A model generated the notes under the pieces. That model ran no database searches. It was given only the letters and a program-made list of their open reading frames with translations, and had not been told where the DNA came from. Shown here in pieces: positions 61,001 to 64,000 of a stretch of DNA of 64,000 nt (positions are counted from its first letter, which is position 1; the number at the start of each line of letters is the position of its first letter). The DNA comes from Microcyclospora pomicola. Its lineage: Eukaryota > Ascomycota > Dothideomycetes > Capnodiales. The stretch lies in contig NHNY01000010.1 in NCBI GenBank assembly GCA_002786065.1, positions 62,001 through 126,000 on the forward strand. The letters run 5' to 3'. Position numbers and translations under genes: made by a program.

Positions 61001-64000
61001 CATTTCACCAACAGTACTTCAACTTGGCCTGGCAGTCCTGCCTCGTGACACACAATTTTCCGATGCGACTCATTCCAATTTTTACAGGCAGAGTGCATTG
61101 AGGAACCTCGATGTATTGCAGTCTGTCATGCTGTGCATCCAATACAGATGGCCTGTCATACTGACAGGCGCTTCGGGCGCTGGCAAGACCTCGCTCCTCG
61201 AAAAGCTGGCCGCAAACGTTGGTGCTTCGCTTGCGACCATCGCAATGAACTCGGAAATCGACTCGATCGACTTAATCGGGGGATACGAGCAGGCAGACTC
61301 TCAACGTCAGATATCTGAAGCTATGCACCAAGTGCGCAGTGCGCTCGAAAAGACTGTGAAAGCGGACCTCGTTGAGTCGCGGACGGATGCACTGATCAAT
61401 GCACTTGCGCTGCGGGACCACGACCTGGTGTCGTGGCTGATGACTGAACCGAAGGGCGTGGATTTGCAAGAAATTAAGCTGCTACGTCATGCGATTGACC
61501 AAGCCTCAGCATCAGTTGACAAGGCTCGCTTCGAATGGATGGATGGTGCCCTCGTCGAAGCACTCGAGAAGGGACGGTGGGTTGTCTTGGATAATGCTAA
61601 CCTTTGCAGCGCCTCCGTACTCGATCGCCTCAACTCCCTCCTGGAGCCAAATGGTGTGCTCATCATAAACGAGCATGCAGGTGGAGACGGTGCCCCACGC
61701 GTAATACAACCTCACCCAGGTTTCCGGATCTTTTTGACTGTCGACCCGAAATACGGCGAGCTCTCTAGAGCGATGCGAAATCGTGCTGTAGAATTGTTCC
61801 TTCATACCGAGCCCGGGGCCAATACTCTGCTCGACCCACTTCAGGCCGAGTCCGCTATTGCGCGCTTCCGACATTTGAACGTGTTGACCAAGCAGAGTGA
61901 TGAGCCGATCGAGAAGCTGTTCAACACGGCTTTGGACCATCTTGGTCTACAAGACCAGGTCTTACTTCGTAGACTAGACCGTCAGGCACAAGCTGGATTG
62001 CTCGGGAAAATGCCAGTGGCACAACACACACAGAGCAAACTGTCGTATGCTCGACGCTTTGCGTTCTATAGGACAGCATTAAGTCAGACGGAAGTGCCTG
62101 CTGACTTTGCATGTGTTCAGGTCAGTCGCACTTCTACAATTCCACGTAAGTATCGTAGCTGATGGTAAGGATTTCTTCTCAGACTGTTCATCCCCTCAAC
62201 AATCAGCCTCTCATTCAGCATTCATCACAATTCATCGTTCAAGCATTAATTGAAGCTATTATTCATGATGCAGAGCATGAGAGCTCGCTAGTTCTTGGCG
62301 CCTTGGACGATATAAATTCGAATCAGAACTTTAACCAGAAATTGAAACGAGTAGAGCGTGCCGTCATCTCGAAGGCCACCAAACACAGAAATGACTACAG
62401 AGCGCACTCGACTGGTCTTGTTGATACCGTATACGGCGTCGTCAAGACGACTTTGGACTGGATCTACCAGGCTGATGGGATTGCACCCACTGAAACAGAT
62501 CGTGTGCGGAGGGCCGTGTTCCATCTCAACGCTTGCTGGCAGTGCTTGCTCTACATCATGCGAGATATCAACTTCGATCAGGCCTTGTTCAATGCCTGGC
62601 TCTCAGTATTGAACTCGACTCTTGCGGACATTGCGAAGGTGGTGCCACAGGCAATGCAAGTCTTGCTTGATCGTATTCAAAGCGCATTCCTCAAGTTCAA
62701 TCAGGACAATCATCCACTAGTTGCGATGGCGTGCGAACCTATGTGGAAAGCACTTCGATCTCCAGTGCCCGCAAATATGGATCAACTCAATTCCGTGCTA
62801 GCATTCGAGGATTTGATAGATCGATTCGACGCCTCTTGTCGCCGATTCACGGTCCCGGTCCAAAGTCTTGGTGACCTGAGACTGTCTTTCGCTCGCACGC
62901 TCCAGGTGGTGCAGATTTCACCTTCGGCCTTGGACACTTTATCTTCAAGGCTAGAAGGCTTGATCCCAGCCCATGCATCCGATGACGAGCGCGAAGTTTC
63001 CTCCACCAAGACTCCTTTCTTCCGCCCGGTGTTCGAACGGCTTTGCCAAGAAGTGGCATCTTGGGGAATGGATAAACGTGAAAATCCAGCTTCGAACAGT
63101 GCTGTGCTTGAGGTGCTGGCTTTACATCCCACAAAATTTAGTAACCTCGCGACACCGCATCATGTTAATGAACTTCCTCGAGTGAGTCTTGGATCGTTGA
63201 GGCATCTGCTGCCTTCACTGCCAGGCAGCGATTCAGATTCAGATAGCGAGCAGCCGTGGTCGCAGATCTTGCTAGGACAGCTTCGCTCTGTGAAGCACGT
63301 CGACCTCGGAAGCTTGGATCTACTCGAGTCGGAATTCGCGGTGCTCGGCCAAACTTTAGGTCTGTCTGGTCATTTCTTGGCTGTTGATACTCTACCGTGT
63401 CTGGATGTCTGTCTCGAGCGCCTCCTCCGGTCTTTGCTGGAAACGCTTTTGCATTGTTCTGGCGGAGAAGAGCTGCAAAATGTCCTGAATGCCATTAGAA
63501 AGATCCTAGAACATGGACGTGATGCGGACGTACATGTTAATCAAGATGCCCTATTCCCGCTCCCCGAGCACGTTGCTCACTGCGCGTCTTGGCTGGAAAG
63601 CCATCTGGGCTTTGTAGCAAGCTATCTCACAAACACCCAGGACGCCCCCAAGAGACAAATGCGCCTCCATCATGCTGCTCAGGCATGGTCTCGATTCGCC
63701 ACAGTAGCGCTGACTTTGTATCTACCGGCGGCGCCATTCGATCCTGCCATCAAGCCACATTTGGCTCGAAACATGCATAGATACATGCTTGACGATCTGA
63801 CTGGTCAAAGAAAAGCGCTGCAGCAACTCGGAGCTGCTTTGAGTGGAAGTCAGCAGTCCCTTCGCACTAGATTGATCACCACAGACATCGAGGCAATGGG
63901 CTACGAGCCAGCCGTTGACGAAGTGTGCCGCCCACAAGTGTCTGAGTTACCACAGCTGCAGGGTGAATTTGATGGTTTGACCAGAGTCATTCAGGCAATA
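55029..64000 (+). CDS. MDN1: Midasin (Rea1/Mdn1), dynein-like AAA+ ribosome assembly ATPase, 3' end outside window
   Basis: Giant ATPase that pulls Ytm1 and Rsa4 off pre-60S particles. Exon 1 is 55029-62120 and a 62-nt intron leads to exon 2 (62183 on), open to the window end: 2970 residues, versus about 4900 for the yeast protein. Six AAA modules show Walker A motifs near residues 290 (GLAGSGKT), 621 (GETGVGKT), 1051 (GPTSSGKT), 1346 (GETGCGKT), 1734 (GSPGVGKT) and 2047 (GASGAGKT). Walker B acids are DE in modules 2-5, but module 1 reads IEDLDRA and module 6 VVLDNANL, so those two sites look degenerate. The linker follows after about residue 2300. The D/E-rich tail and MIDAS domain lie outside. 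Starts at MAMKCSWDYELL; a second ATG is two codons later. Confidence 0.97.

Noticed and set aside
1-64000. Biosynthetic gene cluster, mobile element, LTR or virus fossil, CRISPR array
   Set aside because: No linked backbone enzymes, no transposase or reverse transcriptase sequence, no long terminal repeats and no regular spaced repeats were seen.

Overview
The window looks like nuclear DNA of a filamentous ascomycete (Pezizomycotina, probably a Dothideomycete; the class is my inference from protein flavour and architecture). The support is many short GT-AG introns of about 47-66 nt (one of about 170 nt), small intergenic spaces, and fungal-only families: Ppo oxygenase, CipC, the CysA-type serine acyltransferase and the fungal Est1-type protein. 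I found 19 protein-coding genes, two of them cut by the window edges. I see no convincing RNA gene, CRISPR array, transposon, LTR element or virus fossil.

Layout. 1-4009 (+) is the 3' part of an intron-rich Ppo fatty-acid oxygenase. 5075-7632 (-) is a ferric reductase. A 3.5-kb gap precedes the PKA catalytic subunit (11191-12726). 13843-18131 holds an unnamed fungal protein, NIP7 (-) and NOC3 (+). 18296-24288 (-) holds a DUF3445/HODM-like enzyme, a C-terminal chromodomain protein and a CysA-like acyltransferase. 25751-31687 (+) holds a coiled-coil protein, a small secreted protein and an F-box-like/TPR protein. 33631-38399 is a Dnf1-type lipid flippase. A Ctr copper transporter (-) and an ankyrin/BTB protein (+) diverge from 39785-40323. 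An Est1-type protein (-) ends next to a telomere-like repeat. A 4-kb gene-poor stretch is followed by cipC (-), FHIP (+), mitochondrial L12 (-) and the first ~2970 codons of midasin (+).

Themes. Three 60S ribosome assembly factors (NIP7, NOC3, midasin) and one mitochondrial ribosomal protein lie here. NIP7/NOC3 and L12/midasin are both head-to-head pairs with promoters of 250 bp or less. Two metal-uptake membrane proteins (ferric reductase, Ctr) are present but unlinked. The gene order looks like core chromosome, not a biosynthetic cluster or a defence island.

I do not see a clear previously undescribed system. The items most worth a second look are the chromodomain protein with three TGELMPL-type repeats, the telomere-like tract inside a small inverted repeat, copper-element-like sites in front of the Ctr gene, the small secreted protein, and the near-invisible five-exon cipC gene.
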